From Saprospiraceae bacterium (GTDB lineage: Bacteria > Bacteroidota > Bacteroidia > Chitinophagales > Saprospiraceae), in NCBI GenBank assembly GCA_020627535.1, contig JAHDGU010000001.1, forward strand, positions 290,670 through 354,669: a stretch of 64,000 nucleotides of DNA. Reading direction: 5' to 3'. Every line of letters begins with the position of its first letter. Within the stretch, counting starts at the first letter, position 1. The position numbers and the translations under genes are program-made. This document shows positions 9,328 to 18,036 of the stretch, piece after piece. Under the pieces are notes generated by a model. That model saw only the letters and a list, made by a program, of their open reading frames with translations. It was not told where the DNA came from and made no database searches.

Positions 9328-9365
9328 CTTCGAGGAAAAGGAATCCTATACGACCGCCTGCGGGA

Positions 9366-9764
9366 TCATCTCAAGCGAGTACGAGTCGTCAAGAAGTCTT
9401 TATACGTATACTCTATAATATCCGGAGAGAGCCACTTGATGCTTACGGGCTCGCTCGCAAAGTCAAGCCAGGAGCAGTCAAGATCTTCATGCTTTGCATC
9501 TCTCCGCCAGTTAGTGTACCAATGCCACTCACCTGCGAATGATGCATAGGTGTCAGCATAAAACTCGATACCTACGGAGTCCACTACAACTATACTATCG
9601 ATCCAAAACCCTTCTGCCGTATCTCCTGTCACGGTGCTAATGCCGATCGAATATGAATCCCATACGCCACTTAAGTCAAATCGGCAGGGTTCTTGGTCCA
9701 TGGTGATATCATCGCCACAGGCAAGGAGGAAGGAACATGACAAGACGAGAAAGGAGGTTCGCAT
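9366..9764 (-). CDS. Small lipoprotein of unknown function
   Basis: 132 residues with a lipoprotein signal (MRTSFLVLSCSFLLACGDD; lipobox LLAC, acidic residues after the Cys). The mature part is rich in Trp, Asp and Tyr and includes FDLSGVWDSYSIG, reminiscent of small lipocalin-like domains, and two further Cys. I do not recognise a named family. Convergent with the PAP2 gene and just upstream of the tRNA-Leu. Confidence 0.6.
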   Translation of the reverse strand: MRTSFLVLSCSFLLACGDDITMDQEPCRFDLSGVWDSYSIGISTVTGDTAEGFWIDSIVVVDSVGIEFYADTYASFAGEWHWYTNWRRDAKHEDLDCSWLDFASEPVSIKWLSPDIIEYTYKDFLTTRTRLR

Positions 9765-9806
9765 GTTGAATGAGATAAACGTGAGGAAGAATTTACGTCA
9801 AGCTCG

Positions 9807-9891
9807 TACCCGGAGCGGGGATCGAACCCGCACTCCCGCAATGGGAACAGGATTTTAAGTCCTGCGTGTCTACCAGTTCCACCACCCGGGC
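9807..9891 (-). tRNA. tRNA-Leu (TAA)
   Basis: Long variable arm (CCCATTGCGGGAG region). The anticodon stem CAGGA-CTTAAAA-TCCTG gives anticodon TAA, and the T arm is GCGGG-TTCGATC-CCCGC. The acceptor GCCCGGG pairs with TCCGGGT through two G-T end pairs. CCA is not encoded. Confidence 0.95.
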
Positions 9892-9941
9892 ACACTTGCT
9901 CATATAAAAGTAGACAATTGCCCTAGCAGTAGGAGCATAAA

Positions 9942-9972
9942 AAAAAGAGCGAAAGGTCCAGACCTTTCGCTC
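9942..9972 (-). terminator. Intrinsic terminator of the Spy-like gene
   Basis: A 13-bp perfect stem, AGAGCGAAAGGTC with GACCTTTCGCTCT and a 2-base gap (9946-9972 region), followed on the minus strand by a run of T (the A-run at 9938-9946). It is about 30 bases after the stop of the gene at 10002. Confidence 0.85.
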
Positions 9973-10001
9973 TACAGCACTTATTGTAGAATCCCATTGG
10001 A

Positions 10002-10820
10002 TTAGTTGACAGATTTCAGCAGGAAGCCGATCCTTCGCTTCTCTTGACTTGGCTCTTTTCTCTCTTTTTGCTTGTGTGCTTTCCTGTGCCTCCTATCTCC
10101 TTGACGATCTTCTTTCATTTCTTCGCGGAGACTCTCTTTTGCCTCCTTGATGGTACGCAGATGCTCATCGATATCTGTCGCATACTTCTCAGTCAAGGAA
10201 ACGAGATAGTCATAGTCTTCTGGATACTCGCTTTGCAAATCTGTCATGGCTTTTTTGCGATGACTTCTTGCTTCCTCATTTCTTTTTGCACGCATGGCTT
10301 CCTTGGACTGAGTCTTGGGATCAGTGAGCCTCATCTGCTCTTCCATTTTCTCCATGGCTAGGGCAGACAATTTTTCTTTGATTTGAAGGACATTGGCTGT
10401 CTCTTTCTTACTGAGCTTTCGCTCAAATGCTTCTGCCTCCTGATCGACGAGTGGCTTGATCTCTTCTTTGTGTCTCTTCTTGGCTTCTCTTACGCGAGCT
10501 TCAACATGTGCTCTGCGCTCTGCTCTCATGCGCTCAGCTTTCTCTAACTGTTCCTCAGTGAGGACTGCTTTTCTCTTTTGATCATGTGCCTCTTTGATAT
10601 CTTTTATGGCACTTTTTTTCTCTTCATGTGAGAGCTCTTCATTCTCTTTGATTTGCATCACCTGCTCTTTGAGGCTGGTGCGAAGCGTTTTCAGCTCAAC
10701 TTTTTGAGATTCGGTCAATTCTAGCTCTGCAGCCTTGTGATGTTTTGGTCCTTCCGACTCCTGTGCCTTGACAAGTGTTGCAATCATCAAGAAGCTTATG
10801 ATCATTGTGATGTGTTTCAT
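10002..10820 (-). CDS. Spy/CpxP-like LTxxQ-motif periplasmic protein, highly charged
   Basis: I start at ATG 10820 (MKHITMIISFLMIATLVKAQ), which gives a compact signal peptide; upstream in-frame ATGs (10868, 10832, 10826) add a polar extension. The mature part is almost wholly helical and rich in Lys, Glu and Arg. It carries LTESQKVELKTLR near the N-terminus and LTEEQLEKAERMRAER further on, the LTxxQ signature of Spy/CpxP-like stress chaperones. At about 270 residues it is longer than E. coli Spy and seems to hold two or three LTxxQ-like units. Its terminator lies at 9942-9972. Confidence 0.65.
   Translation of the reverse strand: MKHITMIISFLMIATLVKAQESEGPKHHKAAELELTESQKVELKTLRTSLKEQVMQIKENEELSHEEKKSAIKDIKEAHDQKRKAVLTEEQLEKAERMRAERRAHVEARVREAKKRHKEEIKPLVDQEAEAFERKLSKKETANVLQIKEKLSALAMEKMEEQMRLTDPKTQSKEAMRAKRNEEARSHRKKAMTDLQSEYPEDYDYLVSLTEKYATDIDEHLRTIKEAKESLREEMKEDRQGDRRHRKAHKQKERKEPSQEKRRIGFLLKSVN
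10413..10429 (+). repeat. GCGAAAGC mini-hairpin element
   Basis: GAGCTTTCGCTCAAATG: 4-bp stem GAGC/GCTC, loop TTTC, tail AAATG. It lies antisense within the Spy-like gene (read there as FERK). Compare the GGGC/GCCC and TGGC/GCCA versions elsewhere. Confidence 0.7.
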
Positions 10821-10904
10821 GGTCATTTTCATTTTAAACGGATGAATGATATACTGCTTTGATGACACCAGACTAGCTTAGGTTTAAGAGCTCAAGTGTT
10901 ATGA

Positions 10905-10947
10905 AAAACAAAAAAAAGGCCTTGGCGCGAGCCAAGACCTTTTTTCT
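10905..10947 (-). terminator. Intrinsic terminator of the T9SS cargo gene
   Basis: AAAGGCCTTGGC with GCCAAGACCTTT around the loop GCGA, flanked by A-runs on the left and T-runs on the right. It would act for the minus-strand gene ending at 10969 and could work in both directions. Confidence 0.85.
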
Positions 10948-10968
10948 TATTCTGTGTAAGAGTGGTTC

Positions 10969-12933
10969 TTACTTCGTGACGATTACTTTTTCCGAAGTGA
11001 TACCATTTGGCGTATTGACATACACTACATAGGTTCCTTCTGTCAGATTGGTAGCGTCAAATGTGACGATCTCCTTCTGAATTGCATCAAACTCTCTCTG
11101 CTGGATAGCTCTACCATCAGTATGCGCTAGGATGACTACAGCTTCAGATGGAGCATCAAAATCGATGTTGACATTGATGTTATCCACAGTTGGATTCGGT
11201 GATACACTTACAAGCTCATCCGCGAGTTGCTCAGCGTCCGCGCTAACTTGGAAGTCGATAGAGACTTCTACCCAAGAGTTGAGTACATCATTGGCCCATC
11301 CAGTGTACCACTGATCACCAGCGATCTGGATCGGAGATACAGATCTACCGAAGTAGTCAAAAGTACCAGTGTGGTGTCCATGGAAGAGAGCAGAAGCTGC
11401 GTCTCCTTCATAGCTGACCATGAATACATAGAATGTTGCAGGCTCTAGCTCAAGAAGCTCATCATTGTCTTCGAAGTCTTCCAACTCTACCTCGAGCACT
11501 TCGCTTGGATCAAGGCTTTCGAAGATCGCTCCAAAGTTCGCCCCTTTCAGAGTCATCTCTGGGTGATCTAGAAGCTCAAAACCGAAAGTTCCAGTCTCAC
11601 CGAAAAATAGACCGTCATTCATGCGGAACATATATACTGGAACGACATTTCCTGCGATAGGACTGTCATCTCTTGTCTCTGATCCGAAAGCAACATTTCT
11701 TACGAAATACTCAAGATTACCCCAAGTGTTGCTCGTACGATATTGAGCACCGACTGCCCAGTTTACTTGTCCATTGGTACCAGTGAAGGTGTTGATGCCA
11801 GGTCCTAGAGACCAGTTGTCTTCAGTCACCTGGAAAACATCCCCGATGGTATTATCTGAGTAGTCATAGTCTCTACCAGCATCGATGCTATCGCCACCGA
11901 TAGTGTACTGGATTGCATATGTTCCTACCGTCAATTTGTCTGGGACAAAGCTTTCAACAGCTACGACCGTGTCTCTTCCGTTGATCGGCAGGTTGCCAAT
12001 TTCGCTTCTTGTTGTCCATAGTACGTCTTCGACATTGCCATCGTCATCAAGACTCACGATCTGATGATCTACGTAAGCATTGCTCAAGCCAGATCGTCCA
12101 CCAATGGTGAGTGCATCTACTTGTAGTCCTACTGTATCATCAGTAATCTGAGAAGCAGGCTGTCTGAAATTGAGACCGAAGAAGTCGCGATCTAGTGCAG
12201 CATTGATGAATGGAGTCTGAATGATCTGTACATCATCCACTACCCAGTAGTAGTAACATCCTTGAAAGATAAACTTCACTTTAACATCGCTTTGACCAGC
12301 AGCTTGCTCTGTGATATCAATAAGAGCGTAAGACGAGTCAGAAGTACTTTGGTTAAATGCGGAGAAAGACACGACTGTGCTTTCTGGTCCATATGTCACA
12401 CCACCATCAGTACTGACAGCGACAGCAACAAGGTTAGATGGTTGCCATCCTCTGTACCAGTAGATGAAGTTGAGCGAAATCTGGTCGCCTGCAGTGGCGC
12501 TTAGATCCATGCTTGGAGAGATCAGCTCTGATCTGTGACCGAGTCCAGATAGCGCACCAGTACCACCAGGCACAGTACATGGACCTTCTCCTAGACCAAA
12601 ACCTCCAGAGACGTCACCGCCATTGTCAGTGAAGTCAGAATCAAAAACTGCAGCGCCATTTTCTGGGCTCAAAGATCTGATAGAGTTGTCTGGAGAAAAT
12701 ACTCCTTGATTAGGTGATGCATCGTCTTTCCAGATCCAAAGTGCACCATTTTTTGAAGTGTCTGAAGTGAAGACACTCTCGGTAGTCCAATCGTTAAGAC
12801 CGCCATCAAATTCACTATTTGCAACTTGAGAAGCGTCAGCTTGATCTGGCCAGTAAATGATCTGTGCCATCATGCCGCTAACGACAAGGAGACTAAGTGA
12901 TGTAAAAAGTAGTTTCGTAAAATTTCGCATCAT
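10969..12933 (-). CDS. Secreted protein with type IX secretion sorting domain
   Basis: 654 residues. The signal peptide (MMRNFTKLLFTSLSLLVVSG..) may start at the first or second Met. The middle part contains jelly-roll-like beta modules (for example SGGFGLGEGPCTVPG and VVDDVQIIQTPFINAA), similar to carbohydrate- or protein-binding domains of exported proteins. The last 80 residues form a type IX sorting domain starting VSPNPTVDNINVNIDF and ending GITSEKVIVTK, so it is exported through the outer membrane and probably attached to the surface. No protease or glycosidase motif recognised. Confidence 0.85.
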   Translation of the reverse strand: MMRNFTKLLFTSLSLLVVSGMMAQIIYWPDQADASQVANSEFDGGLNDWTTESVFTSDTSKNGALWIWKDDASPNQGVFSPDNSIRSLSPENGAAVFDSDFTDNGGDVSGGFGLGEGPCTVPGGTGALSGLGHRSELISPSMDLSATAGDQISLNFIYWYRGWQPSNLVAVAVSTDGGVTYGPESTVVSFSAFNQSTSDSSYALIDITEQAAGQSDVKVKFIFQGCYYYWVVDDVQIIQTPFINAALDRDFFGLNFRQPASQITDDTVGLQVDALTIGGRSGLSNAYVDHQIVSLDDDGNVEDVLWTTRSEIGNLPINGRDTVVAVESFVPDKLTVGTYAIQYTIGGDSIDAGRDYDYSDNTIGDVFQVTEDNWSLGPGINTFTGTNGQVNWAVGAQYRTSNTWGNLEYFVRNVAFGSETRDDSPIAGNVVPVYMFRMNDGLFFGETGTFGFELLDHPEMTLKGANFGAIFESLDPSEVLEVELEDFEDNDELLELEPATFYVFMVSYEGDAASALFHGHHTGTFDYFGRSVSPIQIAGDQWYTGWANDVLNSWVEVSIDFQVSADAEQLADELVSVSPNPTVDNINVNIDFDAPSEAVVILAHTDGRAIQQREFDAIQKEIVTFDATNLTEGTYVVYVNTPNGITSEKVIVTK

Positions 12934-13018
12934 ATGTACGGTTTGAATTTTTTACTAATAAGTCAACAGCCTAAAGTTAATCAGTCAGAACTTGTGTGAA
13001 GGAATTATACACGACATT

Positions 13019-13996
13019 TCATGTAGTCAGACGTCTGCGCAGCTCCTCAGGTTTGAGGCAGGCAACACCAAGTTTTTCGCAGCATAGAGCTCCAGCCGCC
13101 ACCGCGACACCTAGTAGTTCGGTAGTCGATAGGTTTTGAACCGATGCTATGGTCGCAGCGGAGATCACAGAGTCACCCGCACCACAGACATCCACCAGGT
13201 CTACAGGCAGGGCTTCTCGTCTCTGAAAGTGCCCATTGGCATCAAGGCAAATCACGCCTTCTGCACCAAGTGTAACTAGGATCCGCTTTGCCTGGATTTC
13301 TGATTGTAGTCGCTCCATCGCCTTGATGACATCTTCCTTTGTTTGTAAATCAAGATTAGACCATGTACTGAGCTCATGGCGATTTGGCTTGAAGAGTTCG
13401 ACACCTAGGTATGCCGTGAAGTTGTTCTTTTTAGGGTCGACAAGGACTTTGAGTCGGTGCTTTTTGGCGAAAGCCAGTACTTCGCTAATGCTCTCAGCTG
13501 ACAGCATGCCTTTATTGTAATCTGCCAGCACTATGGCATCTGGGAGCTCGTTGTTTTCCACACTGCGGAGTATTTGCTGAAAATCCTGTAACTCACCCGC
13601 GTCAAGATCGTGACGATCTTCTTCGTCAAATCTCATGATATGCTGTTCATCCGCTATGACTCGACTTTTTGTACTTGTCTTACGTTCATTCCCCTGGATA
13701 AGCATGCTTTTGATTCCATCTGTGAGATCAAGCTGAGCCTCGAGGACCATGGCATTGTCATCATCGCCTTTTACAGCAATCAGAGTCACTTGACAGCCAA
13801 GGCTAGCGAGATTGAGAGCCACATTGGCTGCTCCGCCTAACTTACTTACGCTGTGACTATGATCGATAACAGGGACGTCCGCCTCCGGAGATTTCCCTCT
13901 GACCGTACCAAAGATGTATCTATCAAGCATGATGTCGCCGATGACGAGGATGTGATGAGAGCTTATCTTGTCGAAGTCAAGCATGCTGAGTTTCAC
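13019..13996 (-). CDS. rfaE1: D-glycero-beta-D-manno-heptose-7-phosphate kinase (HldE kinase domain type)
   Basis: 325 residues, a PfkB-family kinase. The N-terminal ILVIGDIMLDRYIFGTVRG and SPEADVPVI are typical of the heptose kinase, GGAANVALNLASLG forms the substrate-binding glycines, and VCGAGDSVISAATIA near residue 265 holds the catalytic Asp and anion hole. It phosphorylates C1 of heptose 7-phosphate in ADP-heptose synthesis for LPS. Unlike E. coli HldE it lacks the cytidylyltransferase domain. The gene overlaps the upstream Kdo transferase by 4 bases, consistent with LPS inner core synthesis. Confidence 0.88.
   Translation of the reverse strand: MKLSMLDFDKISSHHILVIGDIMLDRYIFGTVRGKSPEADVPVIDHSHSVSKLGGAANVALNLASLGCQVTLIAVKGDDDNAMVLEAQLDLTDGIKSMLIQGNERKTSTKSRVIADEQHIMRFDEEDRHDLDAGELQDFQQILRSVENNELPDAIVLADYNKGMLSAESISEVLAFAKKHRLKVLVDPKKNNFTAYLGVELFKPNRHELSTWSNLDLQTKEDVIKAMERLQSEIQAKRILVTLGAEGVICLDANGHFQRREALPVDLVDVCGAGDSVISAATIASVQNLSTTELLGVAVAAGALCCEKLGVACLKPEELRRRLTT
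13461..13476 (-). repeat. GCGAAAGC mini-hairpin element
   Basis: TTTTTGGCGAAAGCCA on the plus strand: 4-bp stem TGGC/GCCA around GAAA, T-tail on the left. Sense-strand copy within rfaE1, read as AFAK. Confidence 0.7.
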
Positions 13997-15219
13997 TTTG
14001 CATTTGCAATGATAATGTCTGCAATCCGCTCTGAGGAGCCGCTGTGCTGACCAAAATACTCCTCCAGAGCTTTTTTTACTTCATCATGGCGACCAAGAAG
14101 ATCCTCTGCAGCATGATGCAGAGTGGTGACAGAGCTGATACTATGAGCACACCCGAGCCTAATAAGATCTCTCGCCTCGGGAAATCGATCATATTTTGGG
14201 CCAAAGATCACTGGCAGTTGGTAGACCGCCGGTTCAAGAATATTGTGTAGACCAGTCTTGAATCCTCCACCGATATAGACGATGTCAGCGTAGCGGTAGG
14301 CTTTCGCCAAAATGCCCACAGTATCTAAGATCATAAAACGTGCAGCACTGTCTAGCTTGGAAGAGCGACTCCAGATGACTAGCTGCTTTTCATCAAGTAA
14401 TTCTGCATGTCGATCCACATTGATAGAACCGATGTCATGTGGCGCTATGCATACCTTGTAATCCTCAAGCTCGGAATACCCTTGCAGATATTCTGCAATG
14501 AGTCGCATATCGGGAATCCAGCTACTGCCTACGATCATGAGTGGCGCATCTCCTTTCCATTGCTCGATTTTACGAGAGACGAATGGCTCTTTGCGAATGT
14601 CGATGACGCGATCAATTCTTGGGTTGCCACCAAAACTATATTGATCAGGCCTCAGACTCGCCTTTTTCATCATATCTAGGCTCTGCTTGTCTTGGCTGAG
14701 GATGAGTTTGGCTTTCTTAAGAGTCTGTGAGATGAGCGAGGATTTGAGGCTCTGAGGCCCAAATGCCGCTGCGACAAGGAATATGTCAATATTTTTTCGC
14801 GAAAGCGAGTCCCAAAGTATGGGCCATATTTCACTTTTGGTCACCAGAAAGCACTTGATATTCGTGCTGGCAAGCTCATTCATTGCTCTAAAGCGATCAA
14901 AGGGTAGATAGCTGGCATGAAGAAAATCGGCTTGATCTACAAACTGCTCCATACCAGAAGGAGAAAAGAAGCTGATCACCCAGTGCTCCGAAAATCCGCG
15001 AGCCTTGAGATGATCAATGACGGGCTTGATCTGGTGGTATTCTCCGATGGAAGCACAGTGCACCCAAGTATAGGAGTGTGTACCAACCCTCTGCATCCAG
15101 GCTTGAGTCAGTAGCTTATCGTCTTGATCGCGGCTTCGGGCTTTTGCATTGATCCATCCGGCAAGCTTGACCCCAATGGCATACAGGTGTATGAGAACAT
15201 TATATATCTGTAGTCTCAA
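13993..15219 (-). CDS. waaA: 3-deoxy-D-manno-octulosonic acid transferase
   Basis: 408 residues, the usual length of WaaA/KdtA. N-terminal membrane-associated helix, then WVHCASIGEYHQIKPVIDHL (the family H-x-x-S-x-G-E motif with catalytic Glu near residue 60) and a C-terminal GT-B domain with YIGGGFKTGLHNILEPAVY. It transfers Kdo from CMP-Kdo to lipid A precursor at the inner membrane. Overlaps rfaE1 downstream and an outer-membrane protein gene upstream by 4 bases each, so the three form one operon. Confidence 0.92.
   Translation of the reverse strand: MRLQIYNVLIHLYAIGVKLAGWINAKARSRDQDDKLLTQAWMQRVGTHSYTWVHCASIGEYHQIKPVIDHLKARGFSEHWVISFFSPSGMEQFVDQADFLHASYLPFDRFRAMNELASTNIKCFLVTKSEIWPILWDSLSRKNIDIFLVAAAFGPQSLKSSLISQTLKKAKLILSQDKQSLDMMKKASLRPDQYSFGGNPRIDRVIDIRKEPFVSRKIEQWKGDAPLMIVGSSWIPDMRLIAEYLQGYSELEDYKVCIAPHDIGSINVDRHAELLDEKQLVIWSRSSKLDSAARFMILDTVGILAKAYRYADIVYIGGGFKTGLHNILEPAVYQLPVIFGPKYDRFPEARDLIRLGCAHSISSVTTLHHAAEDLLGRHDEVKKALEEYFGQHSGSSERIADIIIANAK
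14299..14314 (+). repeat. GCGAAAGC mini-hairpin element
   Basis: GGCTTTCGCCAAAATG, perfect consensus, antisense within waaA (read there as ILAKA). Confidence 0.8.
14792..14808 (-). repeat. GCGAAAGC mini-hairpin element
   Basis: TTTTTTCGCGAAAGCGA: stem TCGC/GCGA around GAAA with a T-tail. Within waaA, read in a different frame (LSRK). Confidence 0.65.
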
Positions 15220-15989
15220 TAGTAATAGACTCTACTCGTATCTGATGTGTAGCTCAGTGAAAGCATGATGGCTATACGGGCACCAATGAGCATGTCGAGG
15301 CGCTGTTTTGTATCCTTGACTCCCAGTTGGAGATCAATATCACGTCTGCTGGATGTAAAGCCTTGTGTGGCTTCTACACCCACGTAGAAGTGCAAAAACC
15401 CATCTCGGTCTATACGCTGATATCCCAGTTGTTGTCTGAGTGCAAGGCCGTTGGTAAGTCTGTCTACACCCGATATATATGGCTCTTGACGATATGGTGA
15501 TGTGTTGGTCTCATCAAGCAATCGGATGCGGTGCTGAAGCAGACCCATGCCCAATGTGGCTCTTACATTGTGCAGCTTATGGCGCTCGCTCAGCGGTATC
15601 AACTTGCCCACGTGAGCTCCTAAGTAAGTGGCTCGCATGCGCAGAAAGATAGGGGTGGTCACCTGGTCTGGTAGCGTCACGGAGCCATCAGAATTTCGCA
15701 AGAAAGCAATCGGGTCTTCCTTGACATCATCGCCGAACATGAATCGTCCAGCGAGACCGAAAATCAGGTTGGACTTGGCCGTAATATAGTCTAGATCAGA
15801 CCCAATTTCAAAATGGCTACCAAATCTATTTCCCAAGTCAGCCAAGGGTATCTGATAGCCATATGAGACGTTGAGGCTGATAAGGCCAAAGTCGTCATTG
15901 ACCAAAGATGAGAGCGACTCTTCCTCTACTTGCGAAAAAAGAAAAGAGGGGAATACGAGTGTGATGATATATATCAACTTCTTCATCAT
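15216..15989 (-). CDS. Outer-membrane beta-barrel protein of unknown function
   Basis: 257 residues. The signal peptide starts MMKKLIYIITLVFPSFLFSQ. The mature part has alternating strands and ends in ...SDTSRVYYY, an aromatic C-terminus as for barrel assembly substrates. The phrase NVSYGYQIPLADLGNRFGSHFEIGSDL resembles small OmpA/OprF-like porins of Bacteroidota. It is the first gene of an operon with waaA and rfaE1 (4-base overlap), which suggests an envelope role linked to LPS, but nothing shows its substrate. Confidence 0.65.
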   Translation of the reverse strand: MMKKLIYIITLVFPSFLFSQVEEESLSSLVNDDFGLISLNVSYGYQIPLADLGNRFGSHFEIGSDLDYITAKSNLIFGLAGRFMFGDDVKEDPIAFLRNSDGSVTLPDQVTTPIFLRMRATYLGAHVGKLIPLSERHKLHNVRATLGMGLLQHRIRLLDETNTSPYRQEPYISGVDRLTNGLALRQQLGYQRIDRDGFLHFYVGVEATQGFTSSRRDIDLQLGVKDTKQRLDMLIGARIAIMLSLSYTSDTSRVYYY

Positions 15990-16009
15990 ATCAAAGGTAT
16001 GGATGCTTC

Positions 16010-16017
16010 TATCTTTG
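16010..16017 (+). promoter_or_regulatory. -7 promoter element for the uxs-rfbB-SLBB operon
   Basis: TATCTTTG matches TAnnTTTG and ends 19 bases before the ATG at 16037. No good -33 TTTG at 17-23 bases upstream, so moderate support only. Confidence 0.4.
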
Positions 16018-16036
16018 TGCGAATCTCTATTAGACT

Positions 16037-16984
16037 ATGGGTAGAAAGAAGGTACTTATAACTGGTGCGGCTGGATTTTTGGGTTCTCACTTATGCGATC
16101 GATTTGTCCACGAGGGCTTTCATGTGATCGGGATGGATAACCTGATCACAGGCTCCATGAGCAATATTGAGCATTTGTTTGCCCTGGAGCACTTTGAGTA
16201 TTATCACCACGATGTGACAAAGTTTGTTCATGTTCCAGGAGAGCTCGACTACATCTTGCACTTTGCCTCACCTGCGAGTCCGATAGACTACCTCAAGATG
16301 CCAATTCATACGATGAAAGTGGGATCACTTGGCACGCACAATCTGCTCGGCCTTGCCAAGGAGAAAAACGCCCGTATGCTGATCGCAAGTACCTCCGAAG
16401 TCTATGGAGATCCTCTGGAGCATCCGCAGAAAGAGGACTATTGGGGCAATGTCAATCCGATAGGTCCAAGAGGAGTATATGATGAAGCCAAGAGATTTCA
16501 AGAGGCCATGACCATGGCATATCATCGTAGTCATGGACTGGAGACACGCATCGTGCGCATCTTCAATACATATGGACCTAGGATGAGAATCGATGATGGT
16601 AGGGCATTGCCGGCCTTCTTTTCGCAGGCAATCCGCGGCGAAGAGTTAACGATTTTTGGAGATGGCTCTCAGACGCGCTCATTTTGCTATGTTGATGATC
16701 TTGTCGAAGGTATCTACAACTTATTGTTAAGTGACTATGCGCTACCAGTCAATATTGGCAATCCAGACGAAATCAGCATCTCAGAAGTTGCCCAGGAGAT
16801 CGTTGATCTCGTCGCCAATCCAAAAGCTAAGTTGAGTTATCGAGATCTACCGATGGATGACCCTAAGCAGCGGAAACCCGATATTAGCCTTGCCAAGCAA
16901 ATCCTGGGCTGGGAACCCAAAATCTCTCGCCAAATGGGCTTAGCAACAACATTAGACTATTTCAAGAAGAAAGTAACACAATGA
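16037..16984 (+). CDS. UDP-glucuronate decarboxylase (UDP-xylose synthase), SDR family
   Basis: 315 residues, extended SDR fold. NAD-binding [18 protein letters not shown] at the N-terminus, the family-typical [34 protein letters not shown], Ser-Thr in [15 protein letters not shown] and the catalytic Tyr-x3-Lys in [13 protein letters not shown], then [10 protein letters not shown]. These distinguish UXS-type enzymes from other sugar epimerases. It would decarboxylate UDP-glucuronate to UDP-xylose (or the 4-keto intermediate) for a surface polysaccharide. Overlaps rfbB by 4 bases. Confidence 0.85.
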   Translation: MGRKKVLITGAAGFLGSHLCDRFVHEGFHVIGMDNLITGSMSNIEHLFALEHFEYYHHDVTKFVHVPGELDYILHFASPASPIDYLKMPIHTMKVGSLGTHNLLGLAKEKNARMLIASTSEVYGDPLEHPQKEDYWGNVNPIGPRGVYDEAKRFQEAMTMAYHRSHGLETRIVRIFNTYGPRMRIDDGRALPAFFSQAIRGEELTIFGDGSQTRSFCYVDDLVEGIYNLLLSDYALPVNIGNPDEISISEVAQEIVDLVANPKAKLSYRDLPMDDPKQRKPDISLAKQILGWEPKISRQMGLATTLDYFKKKVTQ

Positions 16985-18036
16985 AAACAATACTCGTCAC
17001 AGGAGGAGCCGGATTTATAGGCTCTCATCTCGTCCAGGCACTCGTCAGAAAGTACAAAGACTATAAGATTCTCAATCTCGATAAACTCACTTATGCAGGC
17101 AATCTTCAAAACCTGTCAAGCGTAGAGCAAGAAGGGAACTATGATTTTGTCAAGGCTGATATTGTCAATCTGTCCGAGATCCAGGCAGTATTTGACAAGT
17201 ATGACATCAATGGAGTGATTCATCTAGCTGCCGAATCACATGTAGATCGATCGATCACAGATCCATTGGCCTTTATTCATACCAATGTAGTTGGGACAGC
17301 CAATCTACTGTTATGTGCTTTGAGGAAGTGGCAATCTGACAATGACGGATTTGACCTATTCTATCATGTGTCTACTGACGAAGTCTACGGTAGTCTCGGT
17401 GATACTGGATTTTTTGTGGAATCAACGCCATATGATCCTAGGTCGCCATACTCGGCGTCCAAGGCATCCTCAGATCACATCGTACGCGCCTATCAACATA
17501 CCTATGGATTTCCAGTGGTCATCAGTAACTGCAGCAATAACTACGGGCCTCTCCAGTTCCCAGAGAAGCTGATTCCTCTCATGATCAATAACATCAGACA
17601 CCAAAAAACCTTACCAGTCTATGGTGATGGGACCAATGTCAGGGACTGGCTCTGGGTAGAGGATCACGTCTCTGCAATTGATACGATATACCATCGTGGT
17701 AAGCATGGTGAGACTTACAACATCGGAGGTAACAATGAAATGCAAAATATAGAATTGGTGCAGTTATTGTGTGATGTGATGGATGAAGAACTAGGAAGGG
17801 AGCAAGGGAGCTCTAGAAAGCTGATCAGTTTTGTGAAGGATCGACCAGGTCATGACAAGAGGTATGCCATCGATTCATCAAAGATCCAAGATGAGCTAGG
17901 CTGGAGTCCAAGTCTTACTCCCGAAGAGGGATTCAAAAAGACAGTAAAGTGGTATTTGGAAAATCAAGACTGGCTAGACAATGTGACAAGTGGTGCCTAC
18001 CAAGGCTACTACGAGTCCATGTATCAAGATGCCTAA
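16981..18036 (+). CDS. rfbB: dTDP-glucose 4,6-dehydratase
   Basis: 351 residues. NAD-binding [31 protein letters not shown] (the RfbB signature), [24 protein letters not shown], Tyr-Lys in [16 protein letters not shown] and SNCSNNYGP are all present in order. It converts dTDP-glucose to dTDP-4-keto-6-deoxyglucose, the first committed step to rhamnose and other deoxysugars; rfbA, C and D are not in this window. Start overlaps the preceding gene by 4 bases. Confidence 0.95.
   Translation: MKTILVTGGAGFIGSHLVQALVRKYKDYKILNLDKLTYAGNLQNLSSVEQEGNYDFVKADIVNLSEIQAVFDKYDINGVIHLAAESHVDRSITDPLAFIHTNVVGTANLLLCALRKWQSDNDGFDLFYHVSTDEVYGSLGDTGFFVESTPYDPRSPYSASKASSDHIVRAYQHTYGFPVVISNCSNNYGPLQFPEKLIPLMINNIRHQKTLPVYGDGTNVRDWLWVEDHVSAIDTIYHRGKHGETYNIGGNNEMQNIELVQLLCDVMDEELGREQGSSRKLISFVKDRPGHDKRYAIDSSKIQDELGWSPSLTPEEGFKKTVKWYLENQDWLDNVTSGAYQGYYESMYQDA

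Noticed and set aside
9942-9972. AGAGCGAAAGG...CCTTTCGCTCT as a copy of the mini-hairpin element
   Set aside because: GCGAAAGG lacks the GC-GAAA-GC core; the structure is a long terminator stem with a T-run.
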